Positions 13,245 to 24,535 are shown, numbered from the stretch's first letter. The stretch is DNA of 64,000 bases from Cercis canadensis (GCA_003255065.1 QAOA01006413.1:379191-443190); one strand, 5' to 3'. Made by a program: numbers and translations. Notes: generated from the letters alone by a model not told the origin.

Positions 13245-16200
13245 TTGGGCTTTTTTGTCTTTGTTTTGTCATGTGGTCCTGGAGCTACTGTGCTGTCATG
13301 TGTTCATTTTCATTACAGCATGAATTATATTGGGTTTGAGTTGTATTATGGAGGGGCACTTAGGTATTTTCCCACCATGATATATGAAGGTGGGGTTAAG
13401 GAGACAAAAGAGGAATTTGATATTGATTATTTGTCTGTAACTCATTTGAGTAAGCATATAATTGAAGAAGGGTATGGAAATGCTGAGTTTGTGTGGTATA
13501 AGTTCGATAATGATTCTTTTGAGGATGGGATTAAGCCCTTTCTTAGTGACAAGGATGTGAGGCAGATTTTGAATAGCATAGGTAACATAACTAATAAGGT
13601 GTTACAATTATTTGTTGAGCACCATGTGGACACACCTGAAGTCAGTGAGGTGCCATTGAGACTAAGAGCTTAACCTCATATAGACATGGCTGATGAGAGG
13701 GGTAATGAAAATGCCAGTGCAGGAGACAATGTTGAAATACCAATGGCAGAAGGTGAAGGTGGGGGTGGGGGTGGGGGTGGNGTGGGGGTGGGGGTGAGGG
13801 TGGGGTGAGGGTGAAGGTAAGGGTGAGGGTGAGGGTGAAGGTGAAGGTGAAGGTGAAGTTGAAGGTGAAGGTGAAGGTGAAGGTGAAGGTGAGGGTGAGA
13901 GTGAGGAAGTGAATTTAGATGGCTGCGATTTCAATGACAATGATTATGCTAAGTATGTAGATTTATTTTGTGATAATGAGGAAGATTTCGGTAGGTTATC
14001 TGATGATATGGGACATACTGGGCCTTGTAATGAAGGTGGCCCAAATGCTGAGGCAGAGGCAAAGGGCGAGGGCCAAGGTCCAAGTGCTGAGGCAGAGGCC
14101 GAGGGCCAAGGGCCAAGTGCTGAGGAAGTGGGAGGAGGCCCAAGGCCCACAATTATGCTAGATCATGATGGTGAGACCCAGAGTGATTATGGTGACTCTG
14201 ATGTTTTGTGTAGCCCGGATGATGAAGGTAGTGATCAGCCCAAGAGAAATAGATACCCAGAGTTTAACCACCATAATGACATGAAGAAAAGAATAAGGCT
14301 TCAAGTTGGTATGAAGTTTGCTAACTTTAGGATTTTTAGGGATGCCTTGAAACAATACTGCATCGAGAATGGCATTGACTTCATATATAAGAAAAATGAG
14401 GTAGCAAGAATAATTGTTGAATGCAAGAGGAAGTGTGGCTGGAGGATGCATGCCTTAAAGAACCAATTCAAATCAAGTCATGGGGAAATCAAGAGCATAC
14501 TGACTGTGCTTGGGAAAACAACAAGAGGAAGGCAAATTCTGCTTGGCTGGCCAGTAAATATCAGGATCATATTCGAGATAACAAGGGGAAATAGGAGAAT
14601 GATGCTTTCATAAATCAAGTGGCACGAGATTACTTTACCCAAGTGTCAAGGTGGCAAGTGTACAGAGCTAAGAAATCTGTAAAACAGAAAATTGAAGGCA
14701 CATACAAGGAGCAGTATGCTCTATTATGGAGTTACTGTGCAGCAGTCTTGCTTTATAACCCAGGTTCTACACTGAAGGTGAAGGTGGAAAATATGCATTT
14801 TTAGAGATTGTATATGTGTTTGGATGCTGCCAAGAGGGGATTTAAGTTCTGTAGGTCTCTCATACATCTAGATGATTGCTTCTTGAAAACAAGGATGGGT
14901 GGCATGTTACTGGCTGCTGTGGGAAAGGATGCAAATGACAACACGTTTCCTATTCCATATGTAGCATGTGAAGCAGAAGTGAAGGAGACATAGGAGTGGT
15001 TCTTAGAGCTCTTGATAACTGATATTGAACCTTTTAATGAACATGGTTGGATCTTCATGTCTGACCAACAAAAGGTAATGACCTATCCATATGTGTTTGG
15101 GTTTACTGTTTTCCATATTTAAACTTGTTTTAAGTTCAGATTATAACTGTATATATGTTTCACTGTTTAACAATATAGGGCTTGAAAGAGGTTTTGGCTG
15201 AGATAGGGGTAGAGCACAAATTTTGTGTTAGGCATTTTATGTGCTAATTTTAAGGTGAACTATAAAGGACAAACATTGAAAACCTATCTATGGAATGCTG
15301 GCAGGGCAACAACACTGGCTGAGTTCAAGTTTCATATGGGTGAGATTCACCAGCTCAATGACCAAGCTGCTAAATTCCTAGCAGATAAACACCCAAGAAC
15401 ATGGTCAAGGCATGCCTTCAGTTCAAGAGCAAGATCAGCAGCATTGCAGAACAATCTGTCAGAGACCTTTAATTCTTATGTGCTGCCTGCAAGGGACAAG
15501 CCTATCATAACAATGATGGAGATCATTAGAAGAATGTTGATGAAGATATTTGCAACAAAGCAAGCAGGGATGCTGAGCTATACTGAAACAATTTGTCAAG
15601 AATAGCAGCACAGTTGGAGAGATCGAAGTCAGAGGCCATGAATTGTATATGCCATATTAATAGAGCTGGGAAGTTTGAGGTGGACAGTTGGCAAGGTCAT
15701 AGGAGAGTTGTGGATTTGGTGGCCAAGAAATGTTCCTGTAAGCTTTGGGACATTACAGGGGTGCCATGTGCACATGCTATTAAGTGTATTTATGCCCAAA
15801 GAGAACAACCAGAGGTGTATGTTGATGAATACTTCACAAAAGAGACATTCCTGAAAACATATGGGGTTATGATTAACCCTATACCTAGTGAAGATGAATG
15901 ACCAACCACTGAATATGAGCCTATATTACCTCCACTAGGCATAACCCTTATAGGCAGACCTCGAAAGAATAGAAAGAGAGCAGCTGATGAACCCCAAAAT
16001 GCTAGCAAGATTAGCAGGGTTGGACTGAGGATGAAATGTGCCAATTGTGGCTAGTTTGACCATAACACTCGCACTTGCAAGGGACTTATCACCTTAATAG
16101 AAGGGTATATAAGAAGAAGTATGGTGCCAATAATCTTGTGAGTAACCAATTTGTGAACAATAATTGCATAACTTGTAATTTTTTACTGATGTTTAATTCC

Positions 16201-16482
16201 ATATTTTGGCTCCAGGTTGGAAGAAGAAAGAAAGCTGCGGCCCACAATGCCCAAAGTGCATCAAGTGCTACCAATCCCTCATGTGAAGGAAAAGTACAAA
16301 GTCAAGCAAGTGCTGCTATGACACACCAACATGATGCACAAGGTTCAAGAAGGCAGACAACATCGATTGGTGAAAGAGCCTTTATGACACAATCACCGAC
16401 TAAACAAGCATCAATGACAGATGAAACTCACATGGGAGAGTCCACATCCAAGGATAAAAGAAGAACAGGACAAACACAATAG
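13245..16482 (+). pseudogene. Decayed MuDR/MULE transposase gene
   Basis: The fragments read in the order of a plant MULE transposase. An N-terminal PB1-like segment comes first (ELYYGGALRYFPTMIYEGG). A Gly/Glu-rich and acidic linker follows, then the MuDR DNA-binding domain (VGMKFANFRIFRDALKQYC, about 14310-14460) and SRWQVYRAKK. The catalytic core has HLDDCFLK, FMSDQQKG and NNLSETFN as the likely D-D-E residues. Then come a SWIM zinc finger (CSCKLWDITGVPCAHAI, about 15748) and a degenerate CCHC knuckle (CANCG). Stop codons occur at 13671, 14611, 14802 and 14991, for instance. Frames shift at the G-rich repeat with the N at 13782 and again near 14470. One intron is likely at about 15074-15178. 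It cannot make a full protein. Confidence 0.88.
13752..13906 (+). repeat. Gly/Glu-coding minisatellite inside the transposase
   Basis: Runs of GGTGGGG pass into many GGTGAAGGTGAGG-type hexamer repeats, which encode alternating Gly and Glu. An N lies at 13782 and the reading frame changes across the run. Length variation or assembly error here is likely. A second imperfect repeat, GGCCAAGGTCCAAGTGCTGA-like, follows at 14070-14130. Confidence 0.9.
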
Positions 16483-16977
16483 CAATTTGTGTCAACTGTG
16501 TGGGCCACTTGCTGTCTTTCATTATTTTTTGCTTTTTTAGATAAGGCCAACCGGGCTATTGTGCCTTTTGAGGTGTTTAGTTGGCCATTTGTGAGCCAAT
16601 TATATTTTTTGTAATGGTCCCAGAAGATGTATAAATATTTAGGCACTTTTTAAATGGCAAGTTTACGGCCTAGCTGTGAACCATTGTGAGCCACTTGTAA
16701 TTAAAGTTAACATTATGTTCATTTTTAGATGAATCAATACTGAACGATGTTGCCAATATATGTCTACTTTCAAATGCTTATTGTCTTCATTTCATCTTGT
16801 ATTCCTGGCTGGCTGTGTCTTGCATTTTTACTGTTAGCAACTTGTTTTACTGCACAGGTTCTAGAATACTATTTAATTTTGGTTTGCTACCAGAACTTGT
16901 TGAACTAATTTTCAAATCTGGTTTGCTACCATAGGTTTTGAACTGTGATTGATTTCTGGTTTGCATGTTCAATTCTG
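16483..16977. other. MULE internal non-coding region with TTCTGGTTT repeats
   Basis: This is the stretch after the transposase. From about 16850 it contains repeated phrases such as TCTGGTTTGCTACCA. The phrase TTGAACTGTGATTGATTTCT recurs at about 21795 on the far side of the nested insertions, as TTGAACTATGATTGATTTCT. These are short internal direct repeats of the MULE. No gene is visible. Confidence 0.6.
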
Positions 16978-16982
16978 GTTTT

Positions 16983-18308
16983 TGTTGTGGATTTTTACTA
17001 CCGGCAAGTATACCGGGCCACACAAGTAATATAAAAGTGAGTAGAGTATCGTCCTCAGAGATTTGACGTTAGCAATTACGAATTTCACTAACAATGATTC
17101 TATTTGGAAAATTCAATGGTTTGAGTTTGAGAAAGCTATACTAATAACATGGATACAAAAGATCAATTGAAATGAGATGAATAGCACAACTTAAACAACT
17201 TAATCAACAATTAAACTAAAGGATTAACAATTAACAAGAGAAGGTTAGGGGTTAATTTCACTTCGTTTGGACTCCAGTTATTTCATAGACAAAACAACCT
17301 TTGAATTACTGAAGAATACATTATCCTAGCTAAAAATCCTTTGTTGTTAGCCAATTTCCCTAATTTGATTGAACTCAATCCCTTGGAGAAACAATCCTCC
17401 CTATCCCAACTAATTGCCCAATTCCTTGGTACAATTAACTTGTCTACGTGATTAAGCTCTAGGAAATTAATTCAAGACCACATAAACTAAGTTATCTATT
17501 CCTAGATTAACTTGATTTATGGTAGAAATTACAAGAGCATACTCATATCTTACTATCCCTAGCATCAACATGAGTCAATAAACCATTCAAATGGTAGCTA
17601 AGCATTTAAAGGCATTAAGATCAGTAAAATCTACTCCAACAAAGAGACTTGCATCAAAATAACTTCATTCAACAATAAAACTTCATCCAACCTAGCTACA
17701 TCAAACCCCTAACTAAAGGCGGTTTAGCTAATCATAGCTAAAACAAAGGAATACAGAGAAACAGAGTTCATTAAGAGAGAAGAGAAGAAAAACTAGGTGA
17801 AATCTGGGTTGAATCCTTCAAAAGTGCTCTAGCTCCTGCCTCTTCTTTGTTCTTGACGGCTCTCCTCCAGATCTCCCTATTTTTCTGTTCTTCTTGCTTT
17901 TATAGGTAGGTAAAGTCAAGAGAAAGATGAAATGACACATCAGACCCTGACGCCAGCGCTGGGCGCTGCGAACCTGGCACTGGCTTACTGGAGACAAGCT
18001 GTCAAATCTGGTGGTCTGGCGCTGGGCGCAGTACTGTTCACGCTGAGCGTGGTACTGTTCACACACTTGAATTTTCACATTGAGTCTCTAACTTCAATCT
18101 CCTAATGCTCTAACCTATAAAAACAATAAAAATGGACTATTAATTAACTAAAAACATGCTAGGAAATTAATTAAAACTAAGAGATTGACATTAACTAAGT
18201 CTACAAAATAACTAAACAAAATGGGACACAGTCATGCAAAACTTACTTAAGAACGAGCTAACGTAAGCATAATTAGAACTATAATAACTCTGTTTTATAG
18301 AGTTATCA
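16983..18308 (-). mobile_element. Solo LTR, 1326 bp, with 5-bp target duplication GTTTT
   Basis: On the plus strand it starts TGTTGTGGATTTTTACTACC and ends TTTTATAGAGTTATCA, so it has TG...CA ends. It is flanked by GTTTT at 16978-16982 and 18309-18313. There is no internal retrotransposon sequence, so the two LTRs of a former element have recombined. The LTR reads on the minus strand. Size, CAACA end and GCGC-rich leader segment suggest a Ty3/gypsy (Athila/Tat-like) family; that assignment is inference. The insertion is younger than the MULE that contains it. Confidence 0.92.
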
Positions 18309-18358
18309 GTTTTCCTGTTGGATTATGGTTTTACTGCACATTTTCTGGTTTACTCTTA

Positions 18359-21300
18359 GGGTTTGTTTGGGAGTTTTTTTAGAGAGGAGTGGAGAGGAAT
18401 AAAGCTCTCCTCTCCTTTGTTTGGGAGATTTCACTTGAAAAAGGAAAGGAAACAAGAGGATTAATTGTAACCCTTAGAGTCCTTTTTTGCCCAATTCCTT
18501 TGTTCCCCCAAATTGGAGGGTTTAGAGAGGAAACCTCTAATAATGACTATTATACCCCTTTAATTTTTTAAAATTTCTTACTCATATCCCACAAATCCTC
18601 GACACATTCCTCTCTTATCCCCTTCTTTCTTGGTTGCGCCTCTCTCTAGAAACAAACCCAACATCGACGTCGTTGATCGTCGTCACCGATTGCCGTCACG
18701 ATCACCATCACTGACACCCATTGCCTTTGCAGTTCACTACCAGGTAATATTTCTTCTATCCGTAAACCCTCTTCCATTTAGAAGATGAAATCGGGATGTC
18801 TCTGAGTAGATTCTAACTCCTTTTTAACCATGTATGGGATTCACAGAGTGGTGGGTTTCCCTTTCACGCACCTAACCCTTTGATTAGTTTAGAGAATGCC
18901 TAGCACGTATTGGTAATTTGACAGTAATCCCAGGTTTATTTTGTTTTATTTTGTTGTTGCTTTTATTATTACATAGAGATGTAGTTCTACTAAACAATAG
19001 AATTTCTTGTTGCAATGGTTTATTCTTGTTGCAGTGTGGTATGAAAATTATGAAAAAATGATTTACTACAGTCTTTTCTGTTTCTTATTTGTAGTGTATC
19101 ATGTAATCTTTTAAGTTCCCCTGTTCATGTAGAATAGTGTTGAATTTGATACAGGAATTCTATTTCAATTTTGCCTCCATGAAAGGTTTGTGAGCATAAG
19201 ATGTGTAATATTGGCAACATGATCTAGTATTTTTATTTAGACCTTGTTAGTGAGAGGGTCTTAAGTTATGTTAATTGTCATCATTTTGTTTTCAAGTTGG
19301 TTTAGTTCTCAGTTCAGTTATTGCAGCTCTCAATGCAAAGGATTTTTCCTTTTTTTATTTTTTAGAAATATGGTTTATTCTTGTTGCAATGGTGTTTGCA
19401 TGCTCTACTGTAATTTGCTAGATTTGATTGTAGTTCAAGTCTTTCATGAAACTTAGCTGAATATGTAGGAAAGTGGAGCCCCTTTCCATCCACAAATGGT
19501 TTCTATTTTAGCCTGACAACTGCGTTGCCCTGTCATGCTAAGTAAAGTTTTCTTTTCGAAAAGAAGTGATCTTCTAACTGTTGGTTGGCTTTATTCTAAA
19601 AAGGTTGTGTTCTAATTTTATCAGATGAATCTCAAATGCGTTTTTTGTGTGACTGAGTTTTTTGGTCAATTCTATATGAATTTGCATGACTGTGTACTAA
19701 CTACTGGACATTACATTTTGATGTAGATTGTCCCATTAGTGGAGTTAGGAATAAGAGTGAAAAGTGATGAGAATCTTTGACACAAGCATGCACAAAAGGA
19801 AATCTAGCACTCAAGTTAGGCAACATTTTTCTCAGTATTAAGAGGTTTATCACTAATTTTATAGAGCATACTATGAAGCTTATAGAGCAAGTGGGTTAAA
19901 ACCCAAGTTCATATATGACTTGTTATTCGATTTGTTTCCTACAAATGCATAAACTGATCCTTATTGGTGTATTGTTGTCTCCCAATATACTGTAAACTGA
20001 CATGGAGCTTTTATAGAAGAGGGTATTATGTTAATAGGTGAGTTAATGCAGAGATAATTATTTATAGCTTCACACATGTTTCTGAATGATTTATGCTCTG
20101 GTTTCCCCCTTTGTTGGCTTATTTTCTTAGGGAGGGAGGGGAACCATTGCACATTTCAGACCTGATCAAAGGAAAAACTAGGCAAGGAAATTTACATGGC
20201 AATGTCTGTTATATATGTGTTTCTTTTTCCTACTTCCAATACACAGTAACCATAGTTTGCTAATGCAAATAGTTCTTTGCTATAATCACTTCCTGCTATA
20301 TGTAACCTCCTATGTAATAATGTTGTGCTCCGAATATCACAAGTTTTCTTCTGTCCATGTGGATAGAAGTTCAGACTGATTCTCCATGGAGCTGTTGAGA
20401 TCAAAAGCATACTTCTTGGTTTCTTCTGTGGTGCTTCAGTACTAAAATAAAGTAAATTTTCAGGGGTCATCTCTCTTTGGCCAAGGCATATGAACTTCAA
20501 TATCTATGAGACTTGTCATAGAGATACTTTACCTATAAATTTGGCTTTTCTGATGTTTGTATCTAGTTATGGGAGTTGTATTTTCTGGTGTGCAAGACCT
20601 TATTTTCTTTGATTCAACTTTTATATTCCTCATAAAGATGAACTTTTTACTATAATATTCTTGCTTTTACTGAAGGAAGATTTGTTGCATTTATGGTATT
20701 TACTGCAGAAAAACATATATGTTGATATATTTTACTAAATTTGGCATCAACAAGCTTTGTGTTAGATTCTGGATGTGCAGTATTTGATTATGTATCTTTC
20801 TGATGAAGTGGAGAATTCATTTTCACAAGGCACAACAACCTGCAAAAAATTGCATAATACAGATCTCAGTTCTTAACAAAGCAAAGTTGTGCCATCTAAT
20901 GGAGCTTGTAATTTCATGGCAGAACATATGATGGAGAAGGGCATTGGTGGGAGTAGGGCTTGATACCTATAAACTTATCTTGTACTTTGCATCATGGGAG
21001 ACTAGAAAAATTATTGACTTTGAATCTACAAACCTTAGGGTTAGTTTGCTTTTCATACCCCTTGTATTAAATTATTTATAGCTTTACACATATTTCTGAA
21101 TGATTTATACTCTGGTTTAATTATTTAAAAGAGTTATGTTACTATTCCATAATACTTGTAAATCATCTTATGATTTTAAGTGGACTGGTTTAATTTTTTT
21201 TTGAATAGTTTATATTTAATTACAGCTTATTATGGTATGAAATGGTCACATTTAAAGACTTGAGAGTTGTTGCATATTTTATGTGACTTGAGAGTTGTTA

Positions 21301-21708
21301 GTTTATATATATATATTTTTCTTGTGATCAAATTGCCTCAATTTGAACTTTTATTGTTATATTTAATCATTGCTTTATAATATGTTAAGATGATTTATCA
21401 CTGATTTGTTGATTAATTTAATTTTTTAGAAAAATATTTAATTTATTTTCTAGTTTTATTAATTATTAGTTTAGAGAAAAAAAGAAATAAGTGTATTATA
21501 TTATTTAATTTTATATTAAATATATCTATTTTAATAATAAAGGATAAACTAGTAAAAATACTTTACAATAAGATTTTTCCTTCCCTTTCCTTTTCTTTTG
21601 TTCATTTTAATCATCCAAATAAAGGATAGAAAAACACCTCATTTCCTTCCCTTTCCTCTCCTCTTCTCTCCTCTCCTCTCCCCTCTAAAAAAACTCTCAA
21701 ACAAACCC
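18359..21708. mobile_element. PIF/Harbinger-like element, 3.35 kb, TTA target duplication
   Basis: The left end is GGGTTTGTTTGGGAGTTTTT and the right end is its near-perfect inverse (AAAAACTCTCAAACAAACCC). Both abut TTA, at 18356-18358 and 21709-21711, the 3-bp duplication typical of PIF/Harbinger. The next 60-80 bp at each end are purine/pyrimidine-rich and also inverted. I see no transposase frame inside, so it is non-autonomous. A 5'-leader-like GC-rich patch at about 18640-18750 (CGTCGTTGATCGTCGTCACC) hints at captured gene sequence, but this is unproven. It sits 50 bp right of the solo LTR. Confidence 0.8.
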
Positions 21709-21888
21709 TTAAATTCTTGTGCACATTATGTAAATTTGGTTTCATACTGTTGAGTTCTGGTTTAATCATACAAAAATCTAGTTTGCTGTCATAGGTCTTG
21801 AACTATGATTGATTTCTAGTTTGTATGTTCAATTCTGCTTCAAATAAAACTCATATTACAACAGCAAATGTGAAACACACCACATATG
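21709..21888. other. MULE internal sequence between PIF-like insertion and GRF gene
   Basis: This is MULE sequence resumed after the nested insertions. It carries the second copy of the GTTTGCT...TTGAACTATGATTG phrase and the 3' flank of the GRF ORF. No other feature is visible. Confidence 0.5.
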
Positions 21889-22236
21889 CTACATCAACCT
21901 TTTTATCATTAATCCAAACCCTATAATCCATGTCATTACAAGCATCAATCGCAAATTCTTTACATTGTGTTTTTGCAGTTTCAGCTCTTCTGCAAGTTTC
22001 CTGTTCTTCTTGACCAAAGAATTCACAACATTTTCCTCTCCCTTACCCACAGGAGGATCATACCAACAGAAGTAATTACAAGAATTACCTGACCCATATC
22101 TACTACACCCAAAAAATTTTCTGCCTGGGTTCTTTTCAGTCCAAGAACTTCGCATGCGGCATGGAAGACCACAATGGCACCTCTGGACGTCTTCACCATA
22201 AATTCCATATGTCTCTCCAACACTGCCGGAAGACAT
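21889..22236 (-). CDS. GRF-type zinc-finger protein with C-terminal membrane segment, 115 aa
   Basis: This is a single intact frame with ATG at 22236. Residues about 20-60 form a GRF zinc finger: CHCGLPCRMRSSW, then NPGRKFFGC, then CNYFCWYD. A basic, coiled stretch follows (VKKNRKLAEELKLQKHNVKN), then a hydrophobic C-terminus (LMLVMTWIIGFGLM). The architecture matches the large plant family annotated as At4g04775-like GRF proteins. The GRF finger generally binds single-stranded nucleic acid. The gene lies just inside the right TIR and is transcribed inward, the place of a second MULE gene such as mudrB of Mu, but it is not mudrB-like. It is undamaged while the transposase is riddled with stops. 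Its role in transposition is unknown, and a captured host gene is the alternative. Confidence 0.8.
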   Translation of the reverse strand: MSSGSVGETYGIYGEDVQRCHCGLPCRMRSSWTEKNPGRKFFGCSRYGSGNSCNYFCWYDPPVGKGEENVVNSLVKKNRKLAEELKLQKHNVKNLRLMLVMTWIIGFGLMIKRLM

Positions 22237-22315
22237 TAATCACTTCGACCCAGAGTTCTAAATCTTCAGCTAATTTAAAACCCACAAGATTCGAGATCCA
22301 ATTCCTTCTTCTATA

Positions 22316-22643
22316 TCTTGAAAAATGGCTCTTTCAGTCTCTAGGGATTTCTCTGAAAATCCTCGAATCAGAAACAAAATCGGGGAGAGAGAATGATTTT
22401 CGGTGTTTAAGTGACCACGTGCCCCTCACGTGTGCACTTAATCTGAGTTTTAACTGGGATTAGGCATTTAAGCACTTCACGTGCCAGGCACGTGACACTT
22501 TCTATCTATTTTTAGACGTCCGTTTGGGGATTGGGGGTAAAACGCACATTTTCGTAGTTGAAGTAGGTCTTTCCTACGTTTTTGAAGCATGGAGGGTAAA
22601 GTGCAACAGGAGTATAGTTCAGGGGTTTTTTTGGACTTTTCCC
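22316..22643 (-). repeat. MULE right terminal inverted repeat
   Basis: This is the inverted partner of 12493-12820. It ends in CTTTTCCC at 22643 and abuts the 9-bp duplication TTTCTTTTT. The start codon of the GRF zinc-finger ORF lies about 80 bp inside its inner edge, so the TIR would supply that gene's promoter and leader. Confidence 0.93.
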
Positions 22644-22782
22644 TTTCTTTTTTAATTTCTAAATTTTAATTATTCTGGATCTCTATATAAAAATTAAAAG
22701 TGAAGAAGAAAGAGAGAAGAGAGGGAGAAAAAAAAAAACAAAATGCAAGGTGTTTTCTGTGGAAAAGCTATGAATTTANAAA

Positions 22783-24325
22783 TGATTTGCTACCGGCAAG
22801 TATACCGGGCCACACAAGTAGTATATAAAAGTGAGTAGAGTATCGTCCTCAGGGATTTAACGTTAGCAAGTACCAATTTCACTAACAATGATTCTATTTG
22901 GAATGATAAATGTTTTGGTTTGGAGAAAGATATATCTAAATGATTATGAACAATCAAATAACTAAAGCTAGCTTATAAGTCTCAACAACTTGGCAGAAAT
23001 TTTGGTTGAAGAGATTTACAAGGAAATAAAGAAAGTTAGGGGTTAATTTCACTTGGTTTGGACTCCGGTTATTTCATAGACAAAATAACCTTTGAATCAC
23101 TGAAGAATACATTATCTTAGCTACAAATCCTTTGTTGTTGGCCAATTTCCCTAATTTGATTGAACCCAATCCCTTGGAGAAGCAATCCTCCCTATGCCAA
23201 CTAATTGCCCAATTCCTTGGTACAATTAACTTGTCTAGGTGATTAAGCTCTAGGAAATTACTTAAAACCACATAAACTAAGTTATCTATTCCTAGATTAA
23301 CTTGAGTTATGGAAGAAATTACATGAGCATATTCATATCTTACTATCCCTAGCATCAACATGAATCAATAAACCATCCAAATGGTAGCTAAGCATTTAAA
23401 GGCATTAAGAGCGGTAAAATCTACTCCAACAAAGAGACTTGCATTAAAATAACTTCATTCAACAATAAAGCTTCATCCAAACCTAGCTACATCAAACCCC
23501 TAACTAAAGGGGGTTTAGCTATTCATAGCTATAACAGAGAAATACAGAGAAAAAGAGTTCATTAAGAGAGAAGGGAAGAAAAACTAGATGAAATCTGGGT
23601 TGAATCCTCCAAAAGTGCTCTAGCTCCTTCCTCCTCTTTGTTCTTGACGGCTCTTCTTCCGGATCCTCTTTCTTTTCTCCCTCTTGTTCCTTTTATAGGT
23701 AGGTTATGGCCAAGAGAAAGGTGGAAAGACACCTCAGCAATGAAGCCAGCGCTGGGCGCTGCGATACCAGCGCTGGGCGCTGGCCAATGAAGACAAGACA
23801 GGCTCTGATGCTGGATGTCTGGCGCTGGGCGCCAGGATGCTGACGCTGGGCGCCAGGATTACTGGGACTTCTCGGACATGCTAGCGCTGGGCGCTGGATT
23901 TCTGGCGCTAGGCGCTGACTTGTATAGCGCTGCAATTCCTCTCTGCCTTGCTGGCGCTGGGCGCCAGGATTCTGGCGCTAGGCGCTGGCTGGCTGGGCGC
24001 TGCACTTCTTCTCTGCCATTCTGGCGCTGGGCGCCGGGATTCTGGCGCTGGGCGCTGGCTGGTCAGAGAGCTTTTCCAGCACTTGTGTTGTCCCGTTTAG
24101 TTCCTTCTTCACCCTCTTAATGCTCTAACCTTCAAGATCACTCAAAAAGGGACTATGAATGAGCTAAAAACATGCTAATAAGTTAAATAAAACTATAACT
24201 TTGACACTAACTAAAATTAATAAATAACTAGAGAATATGATACATATTCATGCAAAAAATGACTTAAGAGCTAGCCAGATAAAGCATAATTGGAGCTATA
24301 ATAATTCTATTTTATGGAATTATCA
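22783..24325 (-). mobile_element. Second solo LTR of the same family, about 1.54 kb
   Basis: It shares blocks with the LTR at 16983 almost throughout: ACCGGCAAGTATACCGGGCC, GTATCGTCCTCAGGGATTT and TAGGGGTTAATTTCACTT. It ends TTTTATGGAATTATCA at 24325. It is longer because of an expanded GCGC-rich array (23745-24062). The left end lies at TGATTTGCTACC (22783), next to an N at 22779. No clear 5-bp duplication is seen (right flank GAGAG), so the left border may be altered. It reads on the minus strand and lies 140 bp right of the MULE. Confidence 0.85.
23745..24062. repeat. Array of GCGCTGGGCGC palindromic motifs in the LTR
   Basis: About ten copies of GCGCTGGGCGC or one-base variants (GCGCTAGGCGC) occur at irregular 20-45 bp spacing, often followed by CAGGATTCTGGC. 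The sister LTR at 16983 has only two or three related motifs, near 17950-18050. This is a GC-rich island in AT-rich surroundings. Confidence 0.9.
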
Positions 24326-24363
24326 GAGAGATTGGAGACAATGAAAACTTGGAGGGAACTTTA

Positions 24364-24504
24364 GGCTCTGTTTGAGATTTGAAGGGAGAGGGAAAGGAAA
24401 AGAAAGGAATGTAAATGGTTATCTCTTGGAGGATTAAAATGAATAAAAAAAAGAAAGAAATAGAAATGTTATATTGTAATCTATTTTTACAAATTTACTT
24501 TTTA

Positions 24505-24535
<31 letters not shown>

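Larger units (their letters stand above)
12493..22643. mobile_element. Mutator-like element (MULE), 10.15 kb, with 9-bp target duplication
   Basis: Both ends start GGGAAAAGTCCAAAAAA in inverted orientation. The element is flanked by a perfect 9-bp direct repeat, TTTCTTTTT, at 12484-12492 and 22644-22652, the duplication length expected for Mutator elements. Inside are a decayed MuDR-type transposase (13.2-16.5 kb, plus strand) and an intact GRF zinc-finger ORF reading inward from the right end. Two later insertions are nested within: a solo LTR (16983-18308) and a PIF/Harbinger-like element (18359-21708). Without these the MULE was about 5.5 kb. The broken transposase makes this copy non-autonomous. 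Confidence 0.93.

Noticed and set aside
13662..13940. Ser/Pro-rich minus-strand frame
   Set aside because: It is the reverse reading of the Gly/Glu minisatellite of the transposase.
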